64,000 nucleotides of DNA from JBKHJZ01 sp046537875 (lineage in GTDB: Bacteria; Actinomycetota; Acidimicrobiia; Acidimicrobiales; VFJN01), in contig JBKHJZ010000001.1 in NCBI GenBank assembly GCA_046537875.1, positions 17,012-81,011 of the forward strand, given 5' to 3'. The translations under genes were made by a program, and so were the position numbers. The notes below the pieces were generated by a model that did no database searches, was not told where the DNA came from, and saw nothing but the letters and a program-made list of their open reading frames with translations. This document shows positions 1 to 8,451 of this stretch, piece by piece; the stretch's first letter is position 1; every line of letters begins with the position of its first letter.

Positions 1-916
1 GGAACATCTCGGCCGCCTTGGCCTGCATGTGCGCCGGCTGCGTCGAGATGTCCCAGTTCTCGGTGAGGGCGGTGGTCGACACGAGGAACGTGCCGGTGTC
101 GACGAGGCGCTGGATGGTGTCGCCGGTGATCATGAACCCGTGCTCGATGCAGTCGATGCCGGCGTCGATCGCCGCGTTGACGGCGTCGTCGCCGTGGCAG
201 TGGGCGGCCACCTTCAGGCCCCGGCGGTGGGCCTCGTCGGCGATGGCGGCGAGCTCGTCGTCGGAGTACTGCTGGGCGCCGGGCGGGCCGAGCGTCACCA
301 CGCCGCCCGAGGCGCAGCACTTGACGAGCCGGGCGCCGTGCTTGACCTGGTAGCGGACGGCCCGGCGGACCTCGTCGACGCCGTCGGCGATGCCCTCCTC
401 GACGCCCAGCGGCATCATGTGCGGCGCGAGCCCGCTCTGGGCGCTGGGATCGAGGTGGCCGCCGGTGGGGCAGATGGCATGGCCGGCCGGCACGATCCGC
501 GGTCCGTCGACCCAGCCCCCCTCGACCGCCCGGCTCAGGGCCACGTCGAGCAGGTAGCCGCCGGTCTTCACGAACAGGCCGAGGTTCCGGACCGTGGTGA
601 ACCCCGCCCGCAGGGTCCGGCGGGCGTTGACCGTGGCCCGCAGGGTCATCGTCACCGGATCGGTCACGACCGGGTCGGTGAGGCCGGCCCCGGGGCCGCC
701 GAGCACGAGATCGACCTCCATGTCCATGAGGCCGGGGACCAGGGTGAGCTCGGGCAGCTCGACCACCTCGTCGGCGTCGGAGGCGACGCTGCCGTCGGTG
801 CCGACCGAGGCGATCCGATCGCCCTCCACGCAGACGTACCCGTCGTCGATCACGTCGCCGGTGTCGACATCGAGGATGCCGCGGGCGTGGAGGACGGTCA
901 TGGTGGGTGCGGCCAT
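1..916 (-). CDS. Amidohydrolase, imidazolonepropionase-like (C-terminus beyond window)
   Basis: The reading frame is open to the window edge, giving about 305 residues without a stop; the C-terminal part lies outside. It reads as a metal-dependent amidohydrolase of the imidazolonepropionase/prolidase-like group: a small N-terminal beta domain, then PGLMD (61-65), a Lys at 199 in the VKCCASGG stretch, HCH at 239-241 and a His at 259 in IEHG. The normal first metal pair HxH just after PGLxD is replaced by Glu67 and Asp69, which is odd. The start ATG at 916 has no clear ribosome site; a second in-frame ATG lies at 901. It is divergent from the SDR at 971 with only 54 bases between. The substrate is unknown. 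Confidence 0.85.
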   Translation of the reverse strand, partial: MAAPTMTVLHARGILDVDTGDVIDDGYVCVEGDRIASVGTDGSVASDADEVVELPELTLVPGLMDMEVDLVLGGPGAGLTDPVVTDPVTMTLRATVNARRTLRAGFTTVRNLGLFVKTGGYLLDVALSRAVEGGWVDGPRIVPAGHAICPTGGHLDPSAQSGLAPHMMPLGVEEGIADGVDEVRRAVRYQVKHGARLVKCCASGGVVTLGPPGAQQYSDDELAAIADEAHRRGLKVAAHCHGDDAVNAAIDAGIDCIEHGFMITGDTIQRLVDTGTFLVSTTALTENWDISTQPAHMQAKAAEMF

Positions 917-970
917 GGGGTCGGTCTAGCATCGCCCGATGCACCAGCAGCACGTCGCGGCGGTCGTACC

Positions 971-1744
971 GTGAGCGCTCTTCCCGCATGGTCCACCTCC
1001 CGCACCGCCGTCGTCACCGGCGGTGGACGGGGGATCGGGTTGGCGATCAGCCGCCGCCTGGCGCTGGAGGGCGCATCGGTCGCGGTGTTCGAGCGGGACG
1101 GGGAGAGCGGGCGGGCCGCCGCCCAGCAGATCGGGGCCGACGGCGGCCGGGCCGTCGCCTACGCCCTCGACGTGTCCGACCGTGGCGGCGTGGACGCGGC
1201 CGTGGCCGAGGTGCGCGCCGAGCTCGGGCCGCCGACGATCCTCGTGAACAACGCCGGCCTCACGCCGTTCAAGAAGTTCCGCGAGATCACCCGGGACGAC
1301 CTCGAGCGGGTGTTCGCGGTCAACGTCTACGGCGTGTTCGACTGCTGCCAGGCCGTGCTGCCCGACATGGTCGACGCCGGCTGGGGCCGCATCGTGAACA
1401 TCGCGTCGTCCAGCGCCCAGACCGGCAGCCCACTCCAGACGCACTACAGCGCCACGAAGGGCGCGGTCATCGCGCTGACCCGGTCGCTCGCCCGGGAGCT
1501 GGGCGCGAAGGGCATCACGGTCAACGCCGTGCCGCCGTCGTTCGTCGACACGCCGAGCCTGCGCGAGGCCGAGCGCAGCGGGTACCTCGGTCCGGGCGTC
1601 GAGACGCTGCTCCAGTCGATGCCGGTCAGGCGCGTCGGCGTGCCGGAGGACATCGCCGCCGCGGTCGCCTACCTCGTGCGCGACGAGGCGAGCTTCGTCA
1701 CCGGCCAGGTGCTCGGCGTCAACGGCGGTCGTGTCATGGACTGA
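971..1744 (+). CDS. SDR-family oxidoreductase
   Basis: A classical short-chain dehydrogenase/reductase of 257 residues, probably an NAD(P)-dependent alcohol/ketone or 3-hydroxyacyl-CoA oxidoreductase. Visible are the cofactor motif TGGGRGIG (16-23), NNAG (93-96), the serine cluster at 146-148, and the catalytic Tyr159 and Lys163 in YSATK. The C-terminus ends in a typical GQVLGVNGG segment. The GTG at 971 is chosen because residues upstream of it in the frame do not look like protein and it gives the usual SDR length. It is divergent from the amidohydrolase at 1-916, so the two may share a promoter region. The substrate cannot be told. Confidence 0.88.
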   Translation: MSALPAWSTSRTAVVTGGGRGIGLAISRRLALEGASVAVFERDGESGRAAAQQIGADGGRAVAYALDVSDRGGVDAAVAEVRAELGPPTILVNNAGLTPFKKFREITRDDLERVFAVNVYGVFDCCQAVLPDMVDAGWGRIVNIASSSAQTGSPLQTHYSATKGAVIALTRSLARELGAKGITVNAVPPSFVDTPSLREAERSGYLGPGVETLLQSMPVRRVGVPEDIAAAVAYLVRDEASFVTGQVLGVNGGRVMD

Positions 1745-1764
1745 CGCCGGACGCTCAGAAGCCG

Positions 1765-1886
1765 GAGCGGATAGGCGTGCACGTGGGCACCGAACAGTAC
1801 GGGATTTGCCGCGTGAGCCCAGGCCACACAGCGAGGCTTCCGGCAACGCTGACCACCGTTTGCCGAGAGAACGTGCCTATCCGCTC
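1765..1886. repeat. Long inverted repeat in a convergent gap
   Basis: Perfect 12-base arms GAGCGGATAGGC (1765-1776) and its complement (1875-1886) enclose 98 bases. Next to the arms, ACGT at 1781-1784 faces ACGT at 1871-1874, so the stem can extend past a four-base bulge. Inside, CAGCG (1829-1833) can pair with CGCTG (1847-1851). The element fills the space between two convergent genes and is AT-richer than its surroundings. It could be a transcript end structure, an RNA, or a mobile-element remnant. Confidence 0.6.
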
Positions 1887-1892
1887 ATGTCC

Positions 1893-2579
1893 TCAGCGGC
1901 GTGACCCGAGGACGTCCCGGCCGGCGCCGAGCGTGCGGTCGCCGGCGATGGGAACCGCGGGCTGGTCCCAGCGGTCGAGGTCGACCACGTCGCCGAGCGG
2001 GCGCCGGCGCACCGGGCCGTGCCTGCCGCGCGGCCAGCCCACCACGACGTGGCCGGCGAGCAGCCAGTCGTCGGGGATGCCGACGGCCTCCCGGAGCAGC
2101 TGCTCGCCGCCGTAGGAGGCCCAGCTGGTGACGCAGGCGCCGAGGCCCTGGGCACGCGCGGCGAGCAGGAAGTTCTGCATCGCCGGGTAGATCGACCCGC
2201 CGAGGAGGACCTCGGAGGCGGTGTCGTAGCGGAAGGTGGCGAAGAGCACGGAGGTCCGGTCGCCCGCACGGTCGTGGAGCTCGTAGGTGGCGCGGTTGTT
2301 GCGTGCCCGCCGGCTCCGGTCGTCGTCGCCGGGCCGGGTCATCCCGTAGACGGGTTCGATCACCTCGAGGGCGCGGCGGGCCGCTTCGGCGACGGCGGCG
2401 CGCTGCTCGGGTGAGCGCAGCACGATGAAGCGCCAGGCCTGGGCGTTGGCGCCGTTCGGCGCCCAGGTCGCCGCCTCCAGGCAGCGCCGCAGGGTGGCGT
2501 CGTCGACCGGTTCGTCGGTGAACCGGCGGATGGTCCGGGCCGTGGACAGTACGTCCCAGACGTCGTTGGACGGCGGCAT
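1893..2579 (-). CDS. Nitroreductase-family FMN oxidoreductase
   Basis: A 228-residue protein of the nitroreductase/BluB-like flavin fold. The N-terminal RTIRRFTDEPV segment (about 15-25) is the usual FMN phosphate-binding start, followed by AATWAPNGANAQAWRF (about 36-51) and, after the middle, a GLGACVTSW segment typical of the family. It likely uses NAD(P)H to reduce a nitro, quinone or enone group; the real substrate is not visible. It lies nine bases downstream of the P450 at 2589-3788 on the same strand, so the two are probably co-transcribed. The start ATG at 2579 is well placed for the family length. Confidence 0.85.
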   Translation of the reverse strand: MPPSNDVWDVLSTARTIRRFTDEPVDDATLRRCLEAATWAPNGANAQAWRFIVLRSPEQRAAVAEAARRALEVIEPVYGMTRPGDDDRSRRARNNRATYELHDRAGDRTSVLFATFRYDTASEVLLGGSIYPAMQNFLLAARAQGLGACVTSWASYGGEQLLREAVGIPDDWLLAGHVVVGWPRGRHGPVRRRPLGDVVDLDRWDQPAVPIAGDRTLGAGRDVLGSRR

Positions 2580-2588
2580 GAGCGGCGG

Positions 2589-3788
2589 TCAGCGGATGAT
2601 CAGCGGGAGGCTCTCCCAGCCGCGGACCGTCGAGGTCGGGGCGAGGCGGCTGCCCTCGTCGTCGACGTCCCACTCCGGGAACCGGTCGAGGAGCTCCTCG
2701 AGCGCGACCCGGCCCTCGAGGCGCGCGAGGTTGGCACCCAGGCAGAAGTGCAGCCCGTACCCGAAGGTCAGGTGCTGGCTGTCAGCACGGGTGACGTCGT
2801 AGGCGTCGGGGGCCTCGTAGCGGCGGGGGTCGCGGTTGGCCGACGCCAGCAGGAGGAGGATGGCGGTGCCGGCGGGGATCGTGGTGCCGTGGTACTCGAC
2901 GTCGTGCATGACGTAGCGGGCGACGGCGTGGCCGGTGGGCTCGAAGCGCAGCGTCTCCTCGATGGCGTTGGGGATCAGCGACCGGTCGTCGAGCAGGACT
3001 CGCCGCTGGTCGGGGTGCTCGGCCAGCAGCTTGGCGAGCCAGCCGATGAGCCGGCCGGTGGTCTCGTTGCCGGCACCCGCGAGCACGGCCGTGTAGGTGA
3101 GCACCTCGCCGCGGGTGAGCTTGCGGATCTCGCCGTCCCGGTCCTCGAACTCGGCGTTGAGGAGGTGGGTCATGAGGTCGTCGGAGGGGTGCCGGGCCCG
3201 CCAGTCGATGTAGTCGGCGAACATGGCGCCGCTGGCGACCTCGTCCTGCCTGACGGCCATGGGCTGGCCGGGCTCGGTGCGGAGGTTGGCGTCGGTCTTG
3301 TCGCGGACGGCGATCTGGTCCTCCTCGGGGATGCCGAGGAGCATGCCGATCACCCGCATGGGCAGGATCGAGGCGAAGTCGCTGATGATGTCGAAGCGGT
3401 CGGCACCGACGAGCGGGTCGAGGCAGCGGACGCAGAAGTCGCGGATCTGGTCCTCGAGGGCGGCCATCCGCCGGGGGGTGAAGACCCGGGACATGAGCCC
3501 GCGGTGCATCGTGTGCACCGGTGGGTCCTCGAAGAGGATCACCCCGGGCGGGAGCTCGACGCCGGATTTGATGATGTCGAGGATGTCGCTGCGGGTGTTC
3601 GAGAACGTCTTCCAGTCGACGAGCGCCTGCTGGACGTCCTCGTGGCGCGAGAGCGCCCAGAAGTCGTACCGCTCGTTGTGGTAGGCCGGTGCCTCCTCCC
3701 GCAGGAGGGCGTACACGGGGTACGGGTCGGCGTTGATCTCGACGTCGTACGGGTCGTAGTAGACGTCCGTGGCGTTGGCGATCGTCAT
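2589..3788 (-). CDS. Cytochrome P450
   Basis: A complete soluble bacterial P450 of 399 residues. The I-helix motif AGAGNETT is at 237-244, the ExxR motif ETLR at 278-281, and the heme-ligand loop FGYGLHFCLG puts the ligand at Cys349. It inserts oxygen into an unactivated carbon of a hydrophobic substrate and needs an electron partner; the KshB-like reductase upstream on the same strand (3900-4991) is the obvious candidate, although those proteins usually serve Rieske oxygenases. It is a close paralogue of the P450 at 54616-55818: the first 115 residues align without gaps. A dyad at 3815-3832 lies 27 bases upstream of the ATG. Confidence 0.95.
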   Translation of the reverse strand: MTIANATDVYYDPYDVEINADPYPVYALLREEAPAYHNERYDFWALSRHEDVQQALVDWKTFSNTRSDILDIIKSGVELPPGVILFEDPPVHTMHRGLMSRVFTPRRMAALEDQIRDFCVRCLDPLVGADRFDIISDFASILPMRVIGMLLGIPEEDQIAVRDKTDANLRTEPGQPMAVRQDEVASGAMFADYIDWRARHPSDDLMTHLLNAEFEDRDGEIRKLTRGEVLTYTAVLAGAGNETTGRLIGWLAKLLAEHPDQRRVLLDDRSLIPNAIEETLRFEPTGHAVARYVMHDVEYHGTTIPAGTAILLLLASANRDPRRYEAPDAYDVTRADSQHLTFGYGLHFCLGANLARLEGRVALEELLDRFPEWDVDDEGSRLAPTSTVRGWESLPLIIR

Positions 3789-3814
3789 CCGGGCCCCCTC
3801 CTCACCGATCCTGG

Positions 3815-3832
3815 TTTGAACGACCGTTCTAA
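3815..3832. promoter_or_regulatory. Dyad upstream of the P450 gene, probable TetR-type operator
   Basis: TTTGAACGACCGTTCTAA has 14 perfectly symmetric bases plus the two outer TT/AA pairs, with one mismatched pair and a two-base centre. It lies in the 111-base gap upstream of the P450 and downstream of the reductase gene on the same strand, so it may regulate a P450-nitroreductase transcript. The regulator is not known. Confidence 0.5.
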
Positions 3833-3899
3833 CTGGGCTGTGGTGGGGCGTCCAGGGTGGGGACGTGGTGCTGCGGGAGAGAGCGTGCCTGCCACCACA

Positions 3900-4991
3900 T
3901 CAGAACGACTCGTACTCGACGACGACCCGGCGGCCGTGGGGGAGGGCCTGGCAGGTGAGCACCCAACCCTCGTCGACCTCCTCGGGCGTGAGAGCCTTGT
4001 TGGTGCGCATCGTGACGGAGCCCTCGTGGAGGAGGGCCATGCACGTGGCGCAGTCGCCGGCCTGGCAGGAGAACGGAGCCCGGAGGCCGCCGGCCCGGGC
4101 GGTCTGCAGGAGCGTGTCACCGGCGTGGTAGGCGACGTCGTGGCGCTGGCCCTTGAGGACGATGGTCACGGTCTCCGTGGCGTCGGGCTCGTCGCCGCCG
4201 CCGGGCGCCGCCTGGACGGACATGCCGGGTGCCGGGGACGGCTCCTCGGCTCGCGGGCCGGTCCGGTCGCCGAAGCGCTCGAGGAAGATGCGGTCCGTCG
4301 GGACCCCGGCGTCGAGCAGCGTGCGCTCGACCAGGTCCATGAACTCCGCCGGCCCGCACACGAAGAACAGCGCACCCTCGCCCGACGTCTCGGCGACGTC
4401 GCGGACCTCGTCCGGGGTCAGGTAGCCGCCGTCGCTGTCCAGGTGGTGGTGCACCGAGAGCTGCCCCGGGTGCTCGTGCCGGAGCCGGTCGAGGTCGTCC
4501 CGGAAGATCACCGCATCGGCGTCGCGGTTCGCGTACAGCACCCGCACCGGCCGGTCGGACGACGCGAGGACGCTCTTGGTGATCGACATCACCGGCGTCA
4601 CGCCGCTGCCCCCGCAGAACGCCACGACCGGCGCGTCGCCCTCGGGCACGCAGAACACGCCCGCCGGCCGGGTCGCCTCGAGCTCGTCGCCCGGTGCGAC
4701 GTTGTCGAGGAGCCAGTTCGACACCACGCCGCCGGGGACCCGCTTGACGGTGACGGTCAGCGCCGGGTCGGTCTCCGGGGCGCTCGACATGGAGTAGGAG
4801 CGGAGCAGCTCCTCGCCGTCGAGGTGGACGCGGAAGGTGCAGAACTGGCCGGGCCGGTAGGCGAACAGGTTCCGGGCATCGGCGGGCACGTCGAGGACGA
4901 ACGAGGACGTGTCGGCGGTCTCCCGCACGACCTCGCGGACGCGCAGCGGGTGGTACCCGTGGAGCCGTCGCACCTCGTCTCGGTCGGCCAC
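3900..4991 (-). CDS. KshB-like ferredoxin reductase (FAD / NAD / 2Fe-2S)
   Basis: A 363-residue class IA oxygenase reductase. The order is FAD domain (RSYSMSS at 64-70), NAD domain (GGSGVTP at 127-133, CGP at 212-214) and C-terminal plant-type ferredoxin with cluster ligands Cys309, Cys314, Cys317 and Cys347. This order and length match KshB, the reductase of 3-ketosteroid 9-alpha-hydroxylase. It passes electrons from NAD(P)H to an oxygenase; the P450 next to it or the Rieske oxygenase at 44825 are candidates. The start is uncertain: in-frame TTG 5024, GTG 5021, GTG 5000 and GTG 4991 are all possible. I prefer 4991 because it gives the KshB N-terminal length. Confidence 0.9.
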   Translation of the reverse strand: MADRDEVRRLHGYHPLRVREVVRETADTSSFVLDVPADARNLFAYRPGQFCTFRVHLDGEELLRSYSMSSAPETDPALTVTVKRVPGGVVSNWLLDNVAPGDELEATRPAGVFCVPEGDAPVVAFCGGSGVTPVMSITKSVLASSDRPVRVLYANRDADAVIFRDDLDRLRHEHPGQLSVHHHLDSDGGYLTPDEVRDVAETSGEGALFFVCGPAEFMDLVERTLLDAGVPTDRIFLERFGDRTGPRAEEPSPAPGMSVQAAPGGGDEPDATETVTIVLKGQRHDVAYHAGDTLLQTARAGGLRAPFSCQAGDCATCMALLHEGSVTMRTNKALTPEEVDEGWVLTCQALPHGRRVVVEYESF

Positions 4992-5055
4992 GACGGCCAC
5001 GCTACCCGCGCCGAGAAGCACCAACCCACATCGGGCAAAGCTGCATCATCATGAA

Positions 5056-5072
5056 TGAGATTGATGCTCTCA
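5056..5072. promoter_or_regulatory. Shared dyad, copy 1 (thiolase operon promoter)
   Basis: TGAGATTGATGCTCTCA has perfect TGAGA/TCTCA arms. It matches the element at 13035-13051 at 14 of 17 bases. It overlaps a candidate -35 (TTGATG, 5061-5066) placed 18 bases before a TACGCT -10 at 5085-5090, upstream of the thiolase start at 5118, and lies between divergent operons. Confidence 0.55.
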
Positions 5073-5117
5073 GCACCGGCGTCCTACGCTCCTGCGAGCC
5101 GGACCCGGGAGGCACAC

Positions 5118-6296
5118 ATGACCGACGCCGTGATCGTCTCCACCGCGAGGACGCCCATCGGCACGGCGGGGCGCGGGTCGCTGGTCGACGTCGACGCCCT
5201 CGAGCTCGGCACCCTCGCGCTGACCGAGGCCCTGGCGCGCGCCGGGGTCGACCCGTCGCTCGTCGACGACGTCGTCTTCGGCGAGTCGCTCTACGGCGGC
5301 GGCGACATCGCCCGGTACGCGGCCGTGCAGGCCGGCATGCCCCAGGTGCCCGGCGTGGCCCACAACCGGCACTGCGCCTCGGGCCTCGCCGCCGTCCAGA
5401 CCGCCGCCGGCTCGATCCGCTCGGGCATGGACACGCTGGTGGTGGCCGGCGGGGTGCAGTCGAGCTCGACCATGCCCCGCACCACGCGCCGGGTGCCGGG
5501 GACCGACGAGTGGACCGACTGGTTCTCGCCGACCCACCCGGACTCGCCCGAGGCGCCCAACATGGACATGTCCATCACGGTGGGGTGGAACGCCGCGACG
5601 AAGGCCGGGGTCACCCGTGAGGAGATGGACGCCTGGGCGCTGCGGTCGCACCGGCGCGCCGTGGCCTCCATCGACGACGGGCGTTTCCGGGACGAGGTCT
5701 TCCCCGTGGCGGTCACCCGGCGCGACGGCACGACCACCACCTTCGCCGTCGACGAGCACCCGCGTCGCGACACGAGCATGGAGAAGCTCGCCTCGCTGAA
5801 GCCCCTGCACCCGGAGATCGAGGGCTTCAGCATCACCGCCGGCAACGCCGCGGGCGCCAACGACGGCGCAGCGGCCATGGTCATCGCCTCCGATGCGCTC
5901 GCCGGCGAGCTGGGGTTGACGTCCCTGGCGTCGGTGCGGGGCTGGGCGTCGGTGGGCGTGCCGCCGGAGGACACCGGCCTGGCCCCGACCATCGCCATCC
6001 CGAAGGCGCTCGACCGGGTCGGCCTCCGGATCGACGACATCGACCTGTGGGAGATCAACGAGGCCTTCGCCTCCATGTGCGTCGCCACCACCCGGATCCT
6101 CGGCATCGACGAGGAGCTGGTGAACGTGCAGGGCAGCGGCTGCAGCCTCGGACACCCCGTCGCCATGACCGGCGCCCGCATGGTCATCTCCCTCGTGCAC
6201 GAGCTCCGCCGCCGAGGCGGCGGCACCGGTGTCGCCGCCATGTGCGCCGGCGGCGGCATGTCGTCGGCGGTCGTGCTCGACGTCCCGGCCGCCTGA
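5118..6296 (+). CDS. Acetyl-CoA acyltransferase (thiolase)
   Basis: A 392-residue degradative thiolase that cleaves a 3-ketoacyl-CoA with CoA. The acyl-accepting cysteine is Cys86 in HCASGLAAV; the second active-site pair is His346 in GHPVAMTG and Cys376 in CAGGG; NEAFA is also present. The ATG at 5118 follows a GGGAGG site by five bases. It opens a five-gene plus-strand run (thiolase, two ACADs, ligase, ACAD) reaching 11273, so it probably performs the last step of that pathway. The dyad at 5056-5072 sits on its probable promoter. Confidence 0.93.
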   Translation: MTDAVIVSTARTPIGTAGRGSLVDVDALELGTLALTEALARAGVDPSLVDDVVFGESLYGGGDIARYAAVQAGMPQVPGVAHNRHCASGLAAVQTAAGSIRSGMDTLVVAGGVQSSSTMPRTTRRVPGTDEWTDWFSPTHPDSPEAPNMDMSITVGWNAATKAGVTREEMDAWALRSHRRAVASIDDGRFRDEVFPVAVTRRDGTTTTFAVDEHPRRDTSMEKLASLKPLHPEIEGFSITAGNAAGANDGAAAMVIASDALAGELGLTSLASVRGWASVGVPPEDTGLAPTIAIPKALDRVGLRIDDIDLWEINEAFASMCVATTRILGIDEELVNVQGSGCSLGHPVAMTGARMVISLVHELRRRGGGTGVAAMCAGGGMSSAVVLDVPAA

Positions 6297-6309
6297 CCGC
6301 GGAGGAGCG

Positions 6310-7446
6310 ATGGACACCGCCGGGTTCCGGGACGCGCTGTCGGGCTGGCTCGAGTCGGCCGGGCTGCCACCGCCCATCGTGGACCCCGGCACGCTCGACG
6401 AGCAGGTGAGCCGCTACTTCACCGTGAAGCAGGCCCTGTGGGACGCCGACTTCGGGCGCTACGGGTGGCCCGAGGCCGTGGGCGGGCTCGGCGGCCCCCC
6501 GCTGCTGCGCGCGGTGGTCGGTGAGGAGGTGGCGGCCCGCCGGCTGGCCGACCCCAACTGCTGGTCGATGATCGAGGTCCTCGCCCCCACCGTCATCGAC
6601 GTCGCCGGCCCGGAGCTGGCGGCCGAGGTGGTCCCGCCCCTGTTGCGGGGGGAGGAGCTCTGGTGCCAGGGCTTCTCGGAACCGGGCGCCGGCAGCGACC
6701 TCGCCTCGCTCACCTGCCGGGCCACCGAGACCGACGGCGGCTGGGTGGTCAACGGCCAGAAGGTGTGGACCAGCTTCGCCCAGTACGCCCGGCGGTGCGT
6801 CCTCCTCACCCGCACGGGTGCGCCGGGCAGTGCCCACCGCGGGATCACCGCCTTCCTCGTCGACATGAACAGCCCGGGCATCACCCACGCCCCGATCGAG
6901 ACCCAGCACGGCCGGCCCGAGTTCGCCGAGGTGTTCTTCGACGACGTGGTCGTGCCGGGCCATCGGGTGCTCGGCGGGGTCGGCCAGGGCTGGCAGGTGG
7001 CCATGGACATCCTGCCCTACGAGCGGTCCACCACGTTCTGGCACCGTGGCGCCCACCTGCTCCGACGCTGCGGCGACCTCGTGGCCGAAGTCTCCGCCGG
7101 CGGCGAGGCACCGCCGTCCGCCGCCGACGCGCTGGGCGCCGCGTACCAGGCCCTCGTCGCGTTCCGCATGCGCTCCCGGGGCACCCAGCACCGGCTGGCG
7201 GCGGGCGAGCGGCTCGGCGCCGAGACCTCCGTCGACAAGGTGCTGATCGCCACCGCCGAGCAGACGCTGCTCGAGACGGCCCGGGACCTCCTGCCCGGCG
7301 TGATCGAGCTCGACGACGACCCCGGGGCGGCGTCGTGGCGCGAGGACTACCTGTATGCGAAGGCCGCGACGATCTACGGAGGCACCGGCGAGATCCAGCG
7401 CAACATCATCGCCCGCCGGCTCCTCGACCTCGGGGCGGAGGCATGA
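6310..7446 (+). CDS. Acyl-CoA dehydrogenase, partner A
   Basis: A 378-residue FAD-dependent acyl-CoA dehydrogenase that introduces a 2,3 double bond into an acyl-CoA thioester. WCQGFSEPGAGSDLAS (about 118-133) is the FAD/substrate signature, and the C-terminal YGGTGEIQRNI segment ends in RRLL. The usual YEGT glutamate is replaced by Gly, as in many actinobacterial FadE proteins whose base lies elsewhere. A GGAGGAG site precedes the ATG. The end overlaps the next ACAD gene by four bases (ATGA), which suggests that the two chains form a heteromer, as known for steroid-degrading FadE pairs. Confidence 0.92.
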   Translation: MDTAGFRDALSGWLESAGLPPPIVDPGTLDEQVSRYFTVKQALWDADFGRYGWPEAVGGLGGPPLLRAVVGEEVAARRLADPNCWSMIEVLAPTVIDVAGPELAAEVVPPLLRGEELWCQGFSEPGAGSDLASLTCRATETDGGWVVNGQKVWTSFAQYARRCVLLTRTGAPGSAHRGITAFLVDMNSPGITHAPIETQHGRPEFAEVFFDDVVVPGHRVLGGVGQGWQVAMDILPYERSTTFWHRGAHLLRRCGDLVAEVSAGGEAPPSAADALGAAYQALVAFRMRSRGTQHRLAAGERLGAETSVDKVLIATAEQTLLETARDLLPGVIELDDDPGAASWREDYLYAKAATIYGGTGEIQRNIIARRLLDLGAEA

Positions 7447-8420
7447 CGGCCATCGACGCCGACGACCTGGCGATGCTGGCCGCCGGCTTCGACGGCGTGC
7501 TCCGCGACGCGGCGGACCCCGACGAGGCAGCGCGGGGCCTGTTCGAGCTCGGGTGGGACGAGCTGCTCGCCGCCTCGCCGGCGCAGGCCGTCGCCGCCGC
7601 GTTCGGTGCCCTGGGGGCCACGGGCGCGGCCGCGGGGATCCTCGACGACGTCCTCGCCCACGCCCTCGGGCTGGACCCGTCGATCGGGACGTGCATCGTC
7701 GCGCCGGCCCCCGGGGGCTCGACGCCACCCGGTCGCCGCACCGGCGACCGCATCGTCGTCGACGGCACCGTGACGAGGCGCGCCGGGCGGGCCGAACGCA
7801 TCATGGTGGTCGTGGGCGACGTCCCCGACGACGTGGAGGTCGTCGGGATCGACGCCTCACTCGTGGCCGTTCCCGACGGGGACACCATCGACCCCGAGGA
7901 CGCGCACCGGCGGCTCAGGCTCGAGCTGCCGGCGGCCGATGCCACCCCGGTCGTCGCCACCGGCCGCTGGGGCGATGCGGTCGCCGCAGCTCGGGTGGCG
8001 CTCGCCCACCAGCTGCTCGGCGCCGCCCGCACCATGCTGGCCCAGGCTCGCGAGCACGCCCTCGACCGCGTGCAGTTCGGGCGGGCCATCGCGTCGTTCC
8101 AGGCCGTCCGGCACAAGCTGGCCGACGCGCTGGTGCAGATCGAGGGCGGGGCCGCCGTCGCCGGCGAGTGGCAGCCCGGCACCGACCCCCTGCTCGCCGC
8201 CCTGGCCAAGTCCCTCGCCGGCCGGGCCGCACGGACCACGGCGACCCACGCGCAGCAGGTCCTCGCGGGCATCGGCTTCACGACCGACCACCCGTTCCAC
8301 CGCTGGCTGAAGCGGACCCTCGTGGTCGACGCCCTCTTCGGCTCCGCCAGCACGCTCCCCGGCGAGATCGGCGCCGAGCTGCTCGCACGGGGCGGCGCGC
8401 CCCGCCTGGTCGAGCTGTGA
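7443..8420 (+). CDS. Acyl-CoA dehydrogenase-like protein, partner B
   Basis: A 325-residue diverged acyl-CoA dehydrogenase. Its C-terminal half is clear: the stretch around VQFGRAIASFQAVRHKLAD (about 206-224), followed by the GIGFTTDHPFHRWLKR region. The N-terminal half is shortened and lacks the FAD-binding SEPxAGSD motif. In known actinobacterial alpha2-beta2 ACADs one chain is degenerate in this way, so this is likely the second subunit with 6310-7446. The start ATG overlaps the stop of that gene. Confidence 0.88.
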   Translation: MTAIDADDLAMLAAGFDGVLRDAADPDEAARGLFELGWDELLAASPAQAVAAAFGALGATGAAAGILDDVLAHALGLDPSIGTCIVAPAPGGSTPPGRRTGDRIVVDGTVTRRAGRAERIMVVVGDVPDDVEVVGIDASLVAVPDGDTIDPEDAHRRLRLELPAADATPVVATGRWGDAVAAARVALAHQLLGAARTMLAQAREHALDRVQFGRAIASFQAVRHKLADALVQIEGGAAVAGEWQPGTDPLLAALAKSLAGRAARTTATHAQQVLAGIGFTTDHPFHRWLKRTLVVDALFGSASTLPGEIGAELLARGGAPRLVEL

Positions 8421-8451
8421 TCCACCGACCCGTTGAACCAGGAGGACTCCC

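Noticed and set aside
1765..1886. Integron attC site or MITE
   Set aside because: No GTTRRRY/RYYYAAC boxes and no flanking target duplication; no second copy in the window.
4992..5024. Earlier start of the KshB-like reductase at TTG 5024
   Set aside because: No ribosome site; GTG 4991 gives the family's length.
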